From the NCBI GenBank assembly GCA_002081555.1, contig MZNV01002727.1, positions 1 through 42,198 on the forward strand: DNA of 42,198 nucleotides, written 5' to 3'. This document shows positions 25,101 to 34,815 of the stretch, piece after piece. A program made the position numbers and the translations under genes. The notes beneath the pieces are model-generated. The model searched no databases. It was not told the DNA's origin and saw only the letters and a program-made list of their open reading frames with translations. How positions within the stretch are numbered: position 1 is the stretch's first letter; the number at the start of each line of letters is the position of its first letter. The DNA is from Protostelium mycophagum. Lineage: Eukaryota > Evosea > Variosea > Protosteliida > Protosteliaceae.

Positions 25101-25583
25101 TCCACTCACGTGATCAGGTTTCATCGGAAAACATCTCTGGGTGACACCCTACGACCCATCGGAAAAATATCCGGTCGGAAATTACCCGAACCAGCCAAAT
25201 TTTGACAACCAAGGTCTCCCCACCTGGACTCAGAAGAACAGGGATATTGTCGACAAGCCTTTAGTGCTGTGGTACACCATGAGTAAGTGTCGTCATTTTT
25301 TAGTTTTTTTCAGTGTGAAGAGTTGATTTTGTGAAAAATATAAATGTTTAAAGTCAAAAATTTACTCGTTATAGATATACTGCACATACCAAGACTCGAA
25401 GAATGGCCCATCATGCCAGTGGTCAAAGCAGGTGAGTTATTTTTAGATCGTCTCAAATGACTGAGACGGTCAGGTTTCACCCTTCAAGCGGAGGGATTCT
25501 TCGACGAAAATCCAACTTTACACTTGGCAAATTCTCGCACCAACAAGACCCCCACAGAACCAGCTCTCCACTCCAAGTTATAG
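22160..25583 (+). CDS. Copper-containing primary amine oxidase with C-terminal PTS1 (SKL)
   Basis: The start [15 protein letters not shown] matches intracellular copper amine oxidases without a signal peptide. Conserved blocks follow in order: [67 protein letters not shown] with catalytic Asp, [27 protein letters not shown], and [12 protein letters not shown], where the Tyr of NYD becomes the topaquinone cofactor. Copper ligands are HQH in [10 protein letters not shown] and the His of [13 protein letters not shown]. The protein ends EPALHSKL, a canonical peroxisomal import signal. It oxidises primary amines to aldehydes with release of ammonia and hydrogen peroxide. Introns include very short ones (about 41 nt near 22265 and 32 nt near 22330). 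Intron 23979-24181 holds an antisense tRNA-Gln. An AATAAA lies 9 bp past the stop. All key residues are present, so it is probably active. Confidence 0.95.
24031..24102 (-). tRNA. tRNA-Gln (CUG), copy 3, antisense in a copper amine oxidase intron
   Basis: This is identical in sequence to the copies at 14390 and 19647, with the same short flanks (GACACCAA upstream in sense, poly-T downstream). It sits on the opposite strand to its host gene, in the intron between the KHTDWR and SGNAVS exons. That intron is 203 nt, while others in the gene are 32-150 nt. Confidence 0.95.
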
Positions 25584-25791
25584 ACTTGAAAAATAAACCA
25601 CATGGCCCTCGTCTTTGTTCTTCTCTAATGGCTTGGCTGAAAGTGCTGGAGTTGTTGATGGTCAAAGTAGATGCAATCAGCCAACAGCGCAGACACCCGG
25701 GCTTCCAGATCACAAGCGCCATGAGCACATCTACTTTGCCCATCAGCACATCAGTGCATCTGCGTGGAAGTCTATACATCTGCGTGGAAGT

Positions 25792-27571
25792 CTACATCTC
25801 CACCGAAATTCGCTGGACAAAGTTGATTTCCTCTTTTATTATTTTCATGCTTTTCTGCTCATTGTTTTTGGTTATGCTGTCGCTTCTACGACTTGCATTT
25901 CTAAATCTTGTGTTGGTAACTTGTCGGATCCTTCTTGCGTACTGCTGGTTCCTGTATTTCCAGAGCGAGATGTTGTACTGTGTATATCTCAGAATGATAT
26001 CACACCATGACGATAATCTACAACGAGGAAAATACTCACCCTGACCAAGCGAAGGAAGCCCATCGGGAGATATTTGCAAATGGCAGATAGATGTCTATTG
26101 TTAACATTCTGCAGACGTCAGCCTCCTTCTTGTCAGATGTTTGTTGTCTCACCTTGCGATGATGCTGAGCCCGGCAATGACACCAGCCTTCGCCAAATAG
26201 ACATCGATTCCTGGAATGGACTCGACGTTTGTTGCGAATGAGAAGAGGTTCGCAATCAACAACACGACGGACACACCGACCACCTTATATGTCAACTATG
26301 ACGTCATCAGTTTCCGTGAAATTTCATCGAATGTTCGATGGACGCTCACCTTACGGACACGGTGCCCCAATTGGGCGGGAAGAAGCTTGCAGAGTCTCAT
26401 GCCAAAGTACATAAATCCGATGGCCAAAATGAGCCACACAAGGGCGAACCACGCGACAAAACCGATGAAAACGCGCAAGGCCAAGATTCCCGGGAGGTGC
26501 ACCAAAAAGACAGACTATGAAAAATCAGAACAAGTCGAGAGAGACAAAGAACTCACAAAAACGATAAACATACAGTACCCAAAGATGGTAAGGCCTGCCA
26601 TCAGTATCTTGGCTTTTCGCATTCTGTTCACCTACACACTCTCAGATTTTTCTTGTCGAGATGGTTGTAAAATGAAGAGCTACCTGATAGAGGATGTCCT
26701 CAAATGTCACACTGCTCTGATATGCGCTGTTGATCTTTCGCAGCATCTGCTCTTTCTTCAGCTTCACCAAGATCGCTTGGTAAAAGTCAATCCTGTTCTA
26801 CAATCAGCCACTTCTTTTTGGCGCCAAAATATATGCTTACCAGTATGTCAGGAGAAGCGTGTAGATCAGCACCAAGTTGGGTACTTCTATGTAAGTTAAG
26901 ACTCTAACCGCGTAGGTCACAGCGACCCCGTAGATTCCGTTGAAGTCCAGCGCCCAGAAGAAAAATTGTACTTTTGATGGTCAGATCGTGCCAGGGATGA
27001 ATTTTGGCGGGAAAGACTTACTGGCGATGTCGATCCATAAACAGATGAGAATAGCTCTTGTGAGCGAGCGTGGTGCGATACCACGATCAATGTTCTGGTT
27101 GATAAAGTCCAACAGAAGTCGGAATGTGACGAGAAGAAGCTCGATGCCAAGGAACACAGCAAAAATGATTCTCATGGCTAAGATGGGTGTTCCATACCCG
27201 ATGTCGAGAAAAGCTGTCACTGAATTAGAGGGATTGAATGTCAGATGAAAAGATGCATGATAAGAACTCACTGATGTCGCAGCGTGATCCACCTGTGGCC
27301 GGATCTGCCGAACGTATGAAACTAAGAATGTGTCAACTCGACACGCATGACGCGATGTTCATTACCCTCTGGTACAGACGCAGGAGCCAGCAACACACGC
27401 ACCATTACCCCCGCAGTTATCTATGCAAAAGGGTTTTGGTTTGGAACGTGTGGTGGCTGGTGTTGTGGTGTTCAGTCCACCTGTGCTCTCGGTGATGCTC
27501 TGGGCCTGAACATACGAAAGGATATATAGTACTAAGAGGGCCCAATGGAAGGTTCTTGCGAGGGTCTGCAT
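25792..27571 (-). CDS. EGF-domain seven-helix membrane protein, unidentified
   Basis: Exon 1 encodes a signal peptide (HWALLVLYILSYVQAQ), a Ser/Thr linker and most of one EGF module (FCIDNCGGNGACVAGSCVC), completed by DPATGGSRC in exon 2 for six cysteines. Then come about seven hydrophobic helices: TPILAMRIIFAVFLGIELLL, ILICLWIDIAS, IYGVAVTYAVRVLTYI with LVLIYTLLLTYW, ILMAGLTIFGYCMFIVF, FVAWFALVWLILAIGFMYFG, VVGVSVVLLIANLFSF, and AKAGVIAGLSII. A basic C-terminal tail ends FVQRISVEM. A charged loop (YQAILVKLKKEQMLRKINS) lies mid-chain. I see no GPCR family motif; a THH1/TOM1/TOM3-like or other orphan seven-helix fold is possible. The intron 1 junction is one base off the GT rule beside a GGG run. 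The gene is tail to tail with the amine oxidase. Confidence 0.72.
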
Positions 27572-27654
27572 CCTCTCGTTTATGTGAAGGAAAGATTATG
27601 CGAGTCTATGGGGTTTTATAGGGCATATTTTCTTGATTTCCTTTCCGAAAGGCC
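27572..27654. promoter_or_regulatory. 83-bp bidirectional promoter region
   Basis: Only 83 bp separate the ATG of the EGF seven-helix gene (minus) from the ATG of the small gene at 27655 (plus). Promoter elements for both directions must lie here or in the first exons. No TATA box is evident. Confidence 0.45.
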
Positions 27655-28006
27655 ATGGAAACGATCTTAAAGAAGTATGCGTTAACAACCGAGAAGTTGA
27701 TGCGTCAGCGTTACGGGTATATTAATATACGCAAATCTCCGAGAGTGATGCAAAGAACCCGAAGTCCCCGGAATGCGCATGTAACCTCCAAAATATGCGG
27801 ATTGAGATTTTATGCGCAGGAGTCAGAAGTGTCCAGGTGACAGATCATGTTCAAATGTGGCAGCAGAAACCGCTTCTTGAGGAAATTAAGGATGAGTACA
27901 ACGCTTATCTTAATACTGAGAAGCTGCATTTCTGGAGGTATCTGCTACCCTTCTGCAACTGGACCGCAGGGAATTACGAGACTTCGCCCGGAAAATAACT
28001 TACTGA
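27655..28006 (+). CDS. Small basic protein with two mini-introns, unidentified
   Basis: A frame starting METILKKYALTTEKLMRQRY continues through a 35-nt intron (27829-27863) into QKPLLEEIKDEYNAYLNTEK. A 32-nt intron (27938-27969) then leads into RELRDFARKITY and a stop. Both introns are GT-AG and both junctions keep phase, which supports a real gene of about 95 residues. The first half is basic and low in acids, as in a mitochondrial presequence; the second half is an amphipathic charged helix. I do not recognise the family. It could be a small mitochondrial assembly or complex-associated protein, but this is only a guess from composition. Confidence 0.5.
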
Positions 28007-28193
28007 CAGCGGGCATTATCATTAATCCTACCTGCCACATGGGTAACCATGCTGAGGGACAAATTCTGCACGAGATTGGATCAATGTATTCATTGAAGCT
28101 ATTAATGTACAGAGTGGACAACCTTTATGGATCTACAACTCACTCTGAATGAAATCTGAATGTTCATCGAAACTTTTCCCGCGACCGTTTTAT

Positions 28194-31100
28194 TTAAAAT
28201 TCAAAGTCACCCCTGAACACTTCCACATCGTTCGCGGCGGTCTTGTCCACCAGATCGTCTCTGTCCATGGACATGAACACCATCTGCAGATTGGTCCATA
28301 TGTGCCTGGCCTCCGGGTGCATGCTGATGGCCCCTAAGAAGTACTGTGCCGCTTTTTCGTATTGACGCAAGGCCATATATGATATCCCCAAGTTTGCCCT
28401 CGCACGGACAAAGCTCGGCTTCGCCTCGAGGGCGCGGTAGTAGCAGCCGAGGGCTTCTTCGCTACGCGAAGAGTTGGCGAGAGTTGCACCGAGTTTGTTC
28501 CAGAGGAGGTAGTCTTGAGATTTCACACTGAAAGATTTAAACTAGTGCAATGTTGAAAGACATGTTTCATGGTAGAACCACTTGAAATTTCGCTGAAATC
28601 TCTGAGAAAACTGACCTGAGTGCAGTCTTGAAGCAATCCACCGCCTTATCGTAATCCATGGATAGATTAAACAATAGTCCAAGCGCGACCTGTACTTCCG
28701 GATCCGGTGCGTCCAAATTCATTCTGGCCGCCTCTAAAAATAGATCCACGACCCTCTCATGTCTCTGCGTGAAGGTGAGGTCCTCTTCTGCGACATCGCG
28801 GGGATAATGTCGAGATATCGCGTTGTATTCGGGGTGGCAATCCATCCAAGCGCGGAGAGTGTCGAGGGCGTGGTCCCTGAAAAATAATTAAATCATGAAC
28901 TATTTTTAGAACATCTACAATGAGACAAAAATCTCTGTAATCTAAATACAGCCACAACAAATCTGGAGGCTAAGATGTCATTGTTGGGTTGTAAATGTAT
29001 AAATGATTAATTGTTTAATTAATCATAATATTTTAATACTTTAATTAATAATCAATAAAAGATTTCCAAAAAACAGACCTGTACAAATCGTTCGTATATG
29101 ACACAGCCAATGACATCTTAGCCTCCAGATTTGTCTCGTCGAGATCTACAGCTCTGTTTAATGCAGCGATGGCCTGTGTGTCTTTGTCATTCTCTGCGTG
29201 CGCCTGTCCGAGCTTCTCCCAGCATTCAGAGTTTTCGGGGTCATTCTGAGAATCTTCAGAGAAAATTCGAGGAAGTCTCGTGAAAATTCGGGCGAAATTT
29301 CGTGGAAATTTACTTGTATCTCGGCCTCAAAAGCTAGGATGGATTCTGAAATCTTTCCTTCATTAAAGAGTCTTATTCCAATCTCGTACGCTGTATATTC
29401 TCAGAATTTTCGTCGAAATTTCACGAAAAGAATCTGAAAATTCGGAGAAAATTCACCGTCGGGCATGCCAAGGTAGGGGTTTCTTGACAGGTCACTGAAT
29501 TCGTAATCTCGTACAATTGCTGCCGACGACGGTCCTCCTCGGGCAAACTGCTCCGCCCAAGCATCATCTAGAAATTTGTCAGAAAGGGTTAATAGAAGCC
29601 GTAATGCTTGTCAAATTACAACGCGATATTTTGAAAGGAAAAGTCTCGTTGTAGATTGAGAATAAATACCATAATTGTTGTCCTCAAATTCTTGGATCCA
29701 GTCATCCACGTTTCCATAGATATCATCCTGGTCTAACCGAGAAGAAAACTCTTCCTCCCATCTACAACGAGTCAATCATTTTTCGAGATCGTTCAAGGTC
29801 TCAAAGTTGTGAAATCTCAATGAAAACTGACGTCTGAGGTCTCTGAGACTCAAATTCTTGTGCCCAGTCTTCTCCAACATCTGCTGGTGTCTTTGAGATG
29901 ACAGAATCCTCTGTAATTTCCAATTCTCCCTGAAATTTCGTCGGAAAATCATCGAATTTTCAGCGAAATATCACGATGATTATGCACAAGTGCTAGATAC
30001 GCCACAAAACAATCTCAAGCAAAGAGACAATAAAGACATAGACCCAAACCTTGTGCAACCCTGTCATGAATCTCATAAAGTTTGTGCTCTGTAACTTTGG
30101 ATCTTGGATCTCCGTGAGTGATCTTGTGACATCTTTGATGTTGTCAAGTCTGTCGATCGGCATCTTTCCCTCGAATTCATCCACCCACCGCTGCTCTTGT
30201 TCTTTTTGACGGAAGATAGTCTCAAAGTCTGCTTCTCTGTTGTGCTGCTCGAATTCGCGGGCCATGTCTGTCACGTGATCAGCGGTGTGAGATTTCACGG
30301 AAATTTCGACGTGGAAGAAGATCTCGAGAGATTGGGAGTAAGATATCTCACTTTCTGCCGCGACATTCTGCTCCCAAATCTGTTCAAAGTGGCCCTGATC
30401 GTGATATGCGGGGCCCATCTGTTCATACTCTTCTGCCCAGTCCTTTCCATTATCTACAAATCTTGATATGATCAGTGATGAATTAGATTATGATGATATC
30501 ATTTTCAGATGATATGTATGAGAAAGTACCTGTTGCCCTGTATAAAAGGACCTGAAGCTTGAGTATCTATCGGATGTAGAAATGCACCGAGCTGTCAATT
30601 TCAGAACATGGATATTGTGCCACTGAACTGTTCATGATTTCACAGTAATGTTATAAATCATACATTAGCACATTAAATGTGCTGATCTCGTGGCAAAAAC
30701 ACATGATGAATTAATCTCTCCTCCGTGATTATTGCATCATGTTTATAGTGCGCTTTTCTTTTTGAAAAAAAACATTAGCTTACCTCTCTACTTAAAATCT
30801 GCTCGCTCTGGTTTGCAAATAACTGTTTTGCCAAAACTTCGGCCCTTCCTCTGATCTTCATTTTGTCTTCCATAGACAAACCCAATTCTGGCAAAACAGC
30901 AGGTCTGAACGTCTGCTGATTGGAAGCAGCGTCTATGAATGATTTGATGTAATACTTTAAGAGATCGTCTGGGACTTCTTGGCCCATCATATGCCTGTTG
31001 TCCATCTCACCAACAAAACCTGGGTCGTGATGTTCCATGTGTTCTAAAAGATTAACATCTTCTTGTCATATGATCTGATTCACCTTGTGGACCCGACCAA

Positions 31101-31336
31101 GCGTTCTCAAAATCCATCATTCCACCGTGCATTCCTCCAGATTGAGTTCCCAAAGTAGCAGAATGAGTAGTCATACGCTGTCCTCTGTGCATTGACCCCT
31201 GAACATCTCCTCTCTGTTGCCATTCTGGCGCAGCTTGCTGATTCCATATGCGGTCAGAGATTCTGCTGAGAGGGTTTCTATATCCACCGTCGTCACCACA
31301 ACCATCTTGTCCTGCTATTATATTTCGAAGGTCCAT
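28194..31336 (-). CDS. PEX5: PEX5, peroxisomal targeting signal 1 receptor
   Basis: The N-terminus keeps the ubiquitinated cysteine context of PEX5 (QDGCGDDGGYRNPLSRI compared with the usual ECGxxNPL). Downstream are six WxxxF/Y motifs that bind PEX14/PEX13: WAEEY, WVDEF, WAQEF, WEEEF, WIQEF and WAEQF. They are followed by the TPR array: NDPENSECWEKLGQAHAEND, LDETNLEAKMSLAVSY, VALGLLFNLSMDYDKAVDCF, DYLLWNKLGATLANSSRSEE and RARANLGISYMALRQYEKA. PEX5 binds SKL-type C-termini in the cytosol, docks at the peroxisome and releases cargo. The start at 31336 gives MDLRNIIAGQDG. Most exons are 80-260 nt; the last exon ends EVFRGDFEF. Introns carry many GAAATTTC and GTTGTAG motifs. Nothing essential is missing by eye. 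The nearby amine oxidase ending SKL is a predicted client. Confidence 0.96.
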
Positions 31337-31867
31337 GTCTTGATATGTGACGCTTTGTTGCGGAAAAACAAGTTGCAAACACGGAACTCCAAAATTCCCC
31401 GTCCACTTTTCAGAGAAAAAGGGTCATGAACAGGTTGTTTCAGACGCGGGCAGAGACGAGTTTAAGAAGGTAATCTCTGCCCATGAATTTTGGCTGTAGA
31501 ACGCAAATTCTATTTTATCACTCCTGAAACCCTAAACTCCAACAAGATGAAGAGGATTTCCAACAATTCACTGACATAGTTGAGATGTGCATAATAGAGA
31601 GCAAAGAAATCTGACTTCGTTGTAAAAGAAAGCTCGTGGTCTGTTGCGGGTTGTAATTGGTGCTGATTCATTTAAAATTCTTCGTGCGCGGGAAAATTTA
31701 TTTTTCAAAAGCCGAATCACGCCCAACCGCAATGAAATGGAGGTCCTCTTTGGTTTTCTAACCCCAACAAGAGCAATAGAGACCCTGAACGAACGGAATC
31801 TTATCTTGAGAGGATCTTCTGATTTAAATCTTACTCTTCCATTTGCATATAGAGGTCAGTCGGTCCC
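31337..31867. other. PEX5 upstream flank and 3' flank of the secreted-type gene
   Basis: This 530-bp stretch probably holds the PEX5 promoter and the poly(A) region of the gene to its right. Short plus-strand frames exist, for example MNRLFQTRAETSLRR at about 31424 followed by a possible 30-nt intron. They do not lead to a recognisable protein. I would not call a gene here. Confidence 0.35.
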
Positions 31868-32280
31868 TTACTTCTTCAAGTATCGCTTTCGACTATTAAA
31901 TCCCTCTTCTTTCTTTGGGCTGGGATCTTTTCTTCCATTCTTGTAAAATACTAATCTAATGCAGTTTCGACCGCTTCTTCCCCTTTCTATCGTTTAACAA
32001 GGCTCAGAGGCACACTTCGAGGGCAGGATGAAACCTATCGATGCTCACCGGATTGATATGAGATTTTATGTTGGTCCATAATACAATCAGATGAGCTAAA
32101 GAACCGTCTGAAGAGACACACCACCTCTCCCAATACCCCACGAGCCCACTACTGGACAAGGGGACATCATATGATCCTCTTTGATCATCATGACACTCCC
32201 AGGTCGTCCCGAAGGGTTTCCAACATAAAGAAGCATCAAAAAAGACCAATCCAGCAACAGACAAACATAGAAAAAGCCAT
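31868..32280 (-). CDS. Small secreted-type protein, two exons, unidentified
   Basis: From 32280 leftward the protein reads MAFLCLSVAGLVFFDAS (a signal peptide), then LCWKPFGTTWECHDDQRGSY, VGYWERWCVSSDGSLAHLIV and SHINP. A 109-nt GT-AG intron (31940-32048) leads in phase to NGRKDPSPKKEEGFNSRKRY then LKK and a stop. The ATG and the rest of exon 1 agree only if the T5 run just after the ATG is one base too long, so either the assembly has a homopolymer error or the gene is broken. The mature chain would be about 80 residues, with three cysteines and a basic tail with dibasic sites, as in a secreted factor or peptide precursor. No family is recognised. It lies 60 bp from the tRNA-Ala gene. Confidence 0.42.
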
Positions 32281-32340
32281 TTTCAAGAGGATTTTTTCGG
32301 AAATTTTTTTCGAGGTATGGAACAGTGACGTAATCACCCC

Positions 32341-32413
32341 GGGGATCTAGCTCAGATGGTAGAGCACTCGCTTAGCATGCGAGGGGTACAGGGATCGATA
32401 CCCTGGTTCTCCA
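32341..32413 (+). tRNA. tRNA-Ala (AGC anticodon)
   Basis: The 73-nt cloverleaf starts GGGGATC and ends GTTCTCCA. The D arm is GCTCAGATGGTAGAGC. The anticodon stem CTCGC/GCGAG closes the loop TTAGCAT, giving AGC. The T arm is CAGGG/CCCTG around ATCGATA. The acceptor has the usual G3-U70 alanine identity pair and one U-U mismatch at the sixth pair. A run of A and then T residues follows. Confidence 0.94.
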
Positions 32414-33210
32414 AAAAATTTTATATTTGCTTGTCCGATCCGAAATATCCCATAATTTCACCAAAAACACCCCAGATCCATCAAACAGGTGACTTTTTCG
32501 ATTTTTTTCTCGCGCGCAATTTTATCTACTGAAAAATCACCACACAAGATATTTTTTGGCCGTTTGTGGGCTGATAAAAATTTTCATTTTTAAAAATAAA
32601 TTTATTTGGAATTTTTGGAAGAAATCTCATCAACGTTCAATGCAACATCATCACACATGGAAGAAAAATAAAACTGAATACAAGTGATATATCTTCAAAT
32701 TTCAGTATTTAAACCGATAGAAAGCTTAATGTTGAGCTTCAAATCGACCTGAGGGCCATTTTTCTGCTATTTTTAGCCTCGAAATGACCCGGGTGATGTG
32801 TTAAATAGAAGAAGAGAGCGATGCAAAATACTCAAATAAATCAAGACTGTCTCCTCCCAAATGTCGTGATTTTTTGTATCGCCCTTGTCTCGGTGGATGT
32901 GCATGGGCTGAAAGAGATACACCTGCAATGCACATGGTTGGATTGTTTTCCTGGTCACCTAGTAGAAATCATTTCCTGTTGTGAGTTGGTGCATGTGAAA
33001 AAAAGTTGGTACATCGTGTGGAGATCAATGAAATTTAGAGGATTGAAATTGGATTGACAGTGAAGGCTTGATGCAGGTGTTGAGACTGAATTATAGACCT
33101 CATGAAGAATAAAAACTCAAATTTTCAAGTAAAATGAACCGAATATCGCGCCACATTGAAAACGCGTTGTAAATTTACGAATTCCTTTCAGACGATCATT
33201 CTTTCTCGAA
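32414..33210. other. Unassigned intergenic stretch before ZFAND1
   Basis: AT-rich DNA of about 800 bp. A plus-strand frame at 32821-33057 (MQNTQINQDCLLPNVVIFCI) and a minus-strand frame opposite it look like chance frames without splice support. A CTTTCAG at about 33184-33190 may be the acceptor of a 5' untranslated intron of ZFAND1. No RNA gene or transposon is visible. Confidence 0.4.
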
Positions 33211-34690
33211 ATGGAGTTTCATCAAGTTGGAAGACATTGTTCCTTCCACGGTTGTTCTCAATTAGGTACGATTAAACTTCCATCCAGTCGAAAATGTTCT
33301 CAGTCAGACAGACTTTCTGCCATTTGAATGTTCTGGCTGCAAAAAAATTTTTTGTTTGGAGCATAGAAGTTTCCAAGCGCATACATGTCCAAAAGCACCG
33401 TCGAACGTGAGATCACCCATTCGAACGTCCTCTGATGAGAACAGAATTCAACACACGAATGTCCAATCTGCAGTGCACCTATTGCCGTCAAAGAAGGAGA
33501 AGATCCTAATTTGAAGGTGACGGATTTGATCATGATCATCATAAATAAGTCTTCAGATGGACGAGCACATAGCACAGGGATGTGCGAAGACACCTTCAGC
33601 TCTTTGTAAATGTTCTCTACCAAAGTGTGGAGCTACAGAGGTGGTTCCCATCCTCTGTGAGCTGTGTTCCCTCAATCATTGCTTCAGGTACATTCAAATT
33701 CTACTTGTACAACTGTCTGAAGGGTTGATCAAAAATACTAACTCATTCAGACATCGACATCCACAAGATCACAACTGCAAGAACATGGAGGTGAAAAAAG
33801 ATAGACCGAAACCAGTACATCACAATACGGGAGAGGTAGCTCCTCTTATCTTCCCCTGATCATGCTTCATCATAAACAATGATGAATAATGATGAAATAT
33901 AGGTACAACAGAGGATAGACAATCTCATCGCCACCCAAAGTAAAACGAACCCAACCGCCAGAAAAGTACAATTAATGAAGATGAAGATGAAGGCAGCCGT
34001 AAGTACAGTACATCTACAATCATTCGATCTACAACGAGACAGGGCAGTGGAAGTGTACCTGTAGAGAAGAGATTCTATGTCGAAATCATTTTTCCATTCA
34101 ACAGCAAAGTACAGCCAAAACTACTCTACTTTAACCCTGAATGGGCTGTCGGCAAAGGTGATTTTTATTTGTATTGTATTTTTGACCGTGGGTTTCTCTG
34201 TGCATTGTGACCGGCAATTTGCTTCAGATTAAAAACAAATACATTCCTTTCTATTGTAAATCGAATATTTTTTGGGCAATCAAATACCTTTTTCTGAAGA
34301 CGTGCAGCGTTGGACATCGCGGCAGATGCGGGAAATATCATTAACAGAAATAACCAAGTGAGTTTTTATAATATTCACGGTACAATTGAGGCAGCTGCAC
34401 AATAGCATCTCTACACCCAGATGTCACAATACAAAGTTGTGATTCCAACTGCAGCAGAGCTGCATACAAAACACCACTGCGCTATAAATAGAATAAACCC
34501 CACACTGTGGTACAAGTCTCAAAGTCTCCCCTCTGACACCCAACAGAAAGACAGCGACAAGCTACAATTGATATCGTTGAAAACGGGCCACGCAATTCCA
34601 AACAGTTTATGTCTAAAAGATCTGACCGAAATTTTGGTTTCGGGGGACTCTGTTTTATTGGAATACGAATCGAACGTCAACAATTCGTGA
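33211..34690 (+). CDS. ZFAND1: AN1-type zinc-finger protein 1
   Basis: Two AN1 fingers are present. The first is GRHCSFHGCSQLDFLPFEC with CKKIFCLEH and AHTCPK, spliced over 33266-33311. The second is CKCSLPKCGATEVVPILCEL, CSLNHCFR and HRHPQDHNC. Then follow the conserved KVQLMKMKMKA helix, a ubiquitin-like-fold C-terminal region (IFPFNSKVQPKLLYFNPEW, VGK, ALDIAADAGN) and LCLKDLTEILVSGDSVLLEY near the end. The layout matches animal ZFAND1 throughout. In other species ZFAND1 recruits p97/VCP and the 26S proteasome to arsenite-induced stress granules. The start MEFHQVGRHCS is close to the family start. About seven exons were placed with GT-AG introns, some carrying the TCTACAACGAG motif (34026-34040). 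It is tail to tail with the D-amino-acid oxidase, 125 bp apart. Confidence 0.93.
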
Positions 34691-34815
34691 TAAATTTTGG
34701 CGGGAAGATTATTTTTTCAAATGACGTTGACTTTGTGATTTTTTGAAATTCAAAAAACGGATTTGAGAGGGAAATATTTGTCATCCGCGTCTTCTTGGTT
34801 TGGCGGGAAATGATT

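Noticed and set aside
31644-31946. Plus-strand frame of 100 codons containing SRITPNRNEMEVLFGFL
   Set aside because: It has no ATG start, and it lies partly opposite the small secreted-type gene, whose exon 2 fits in phase.
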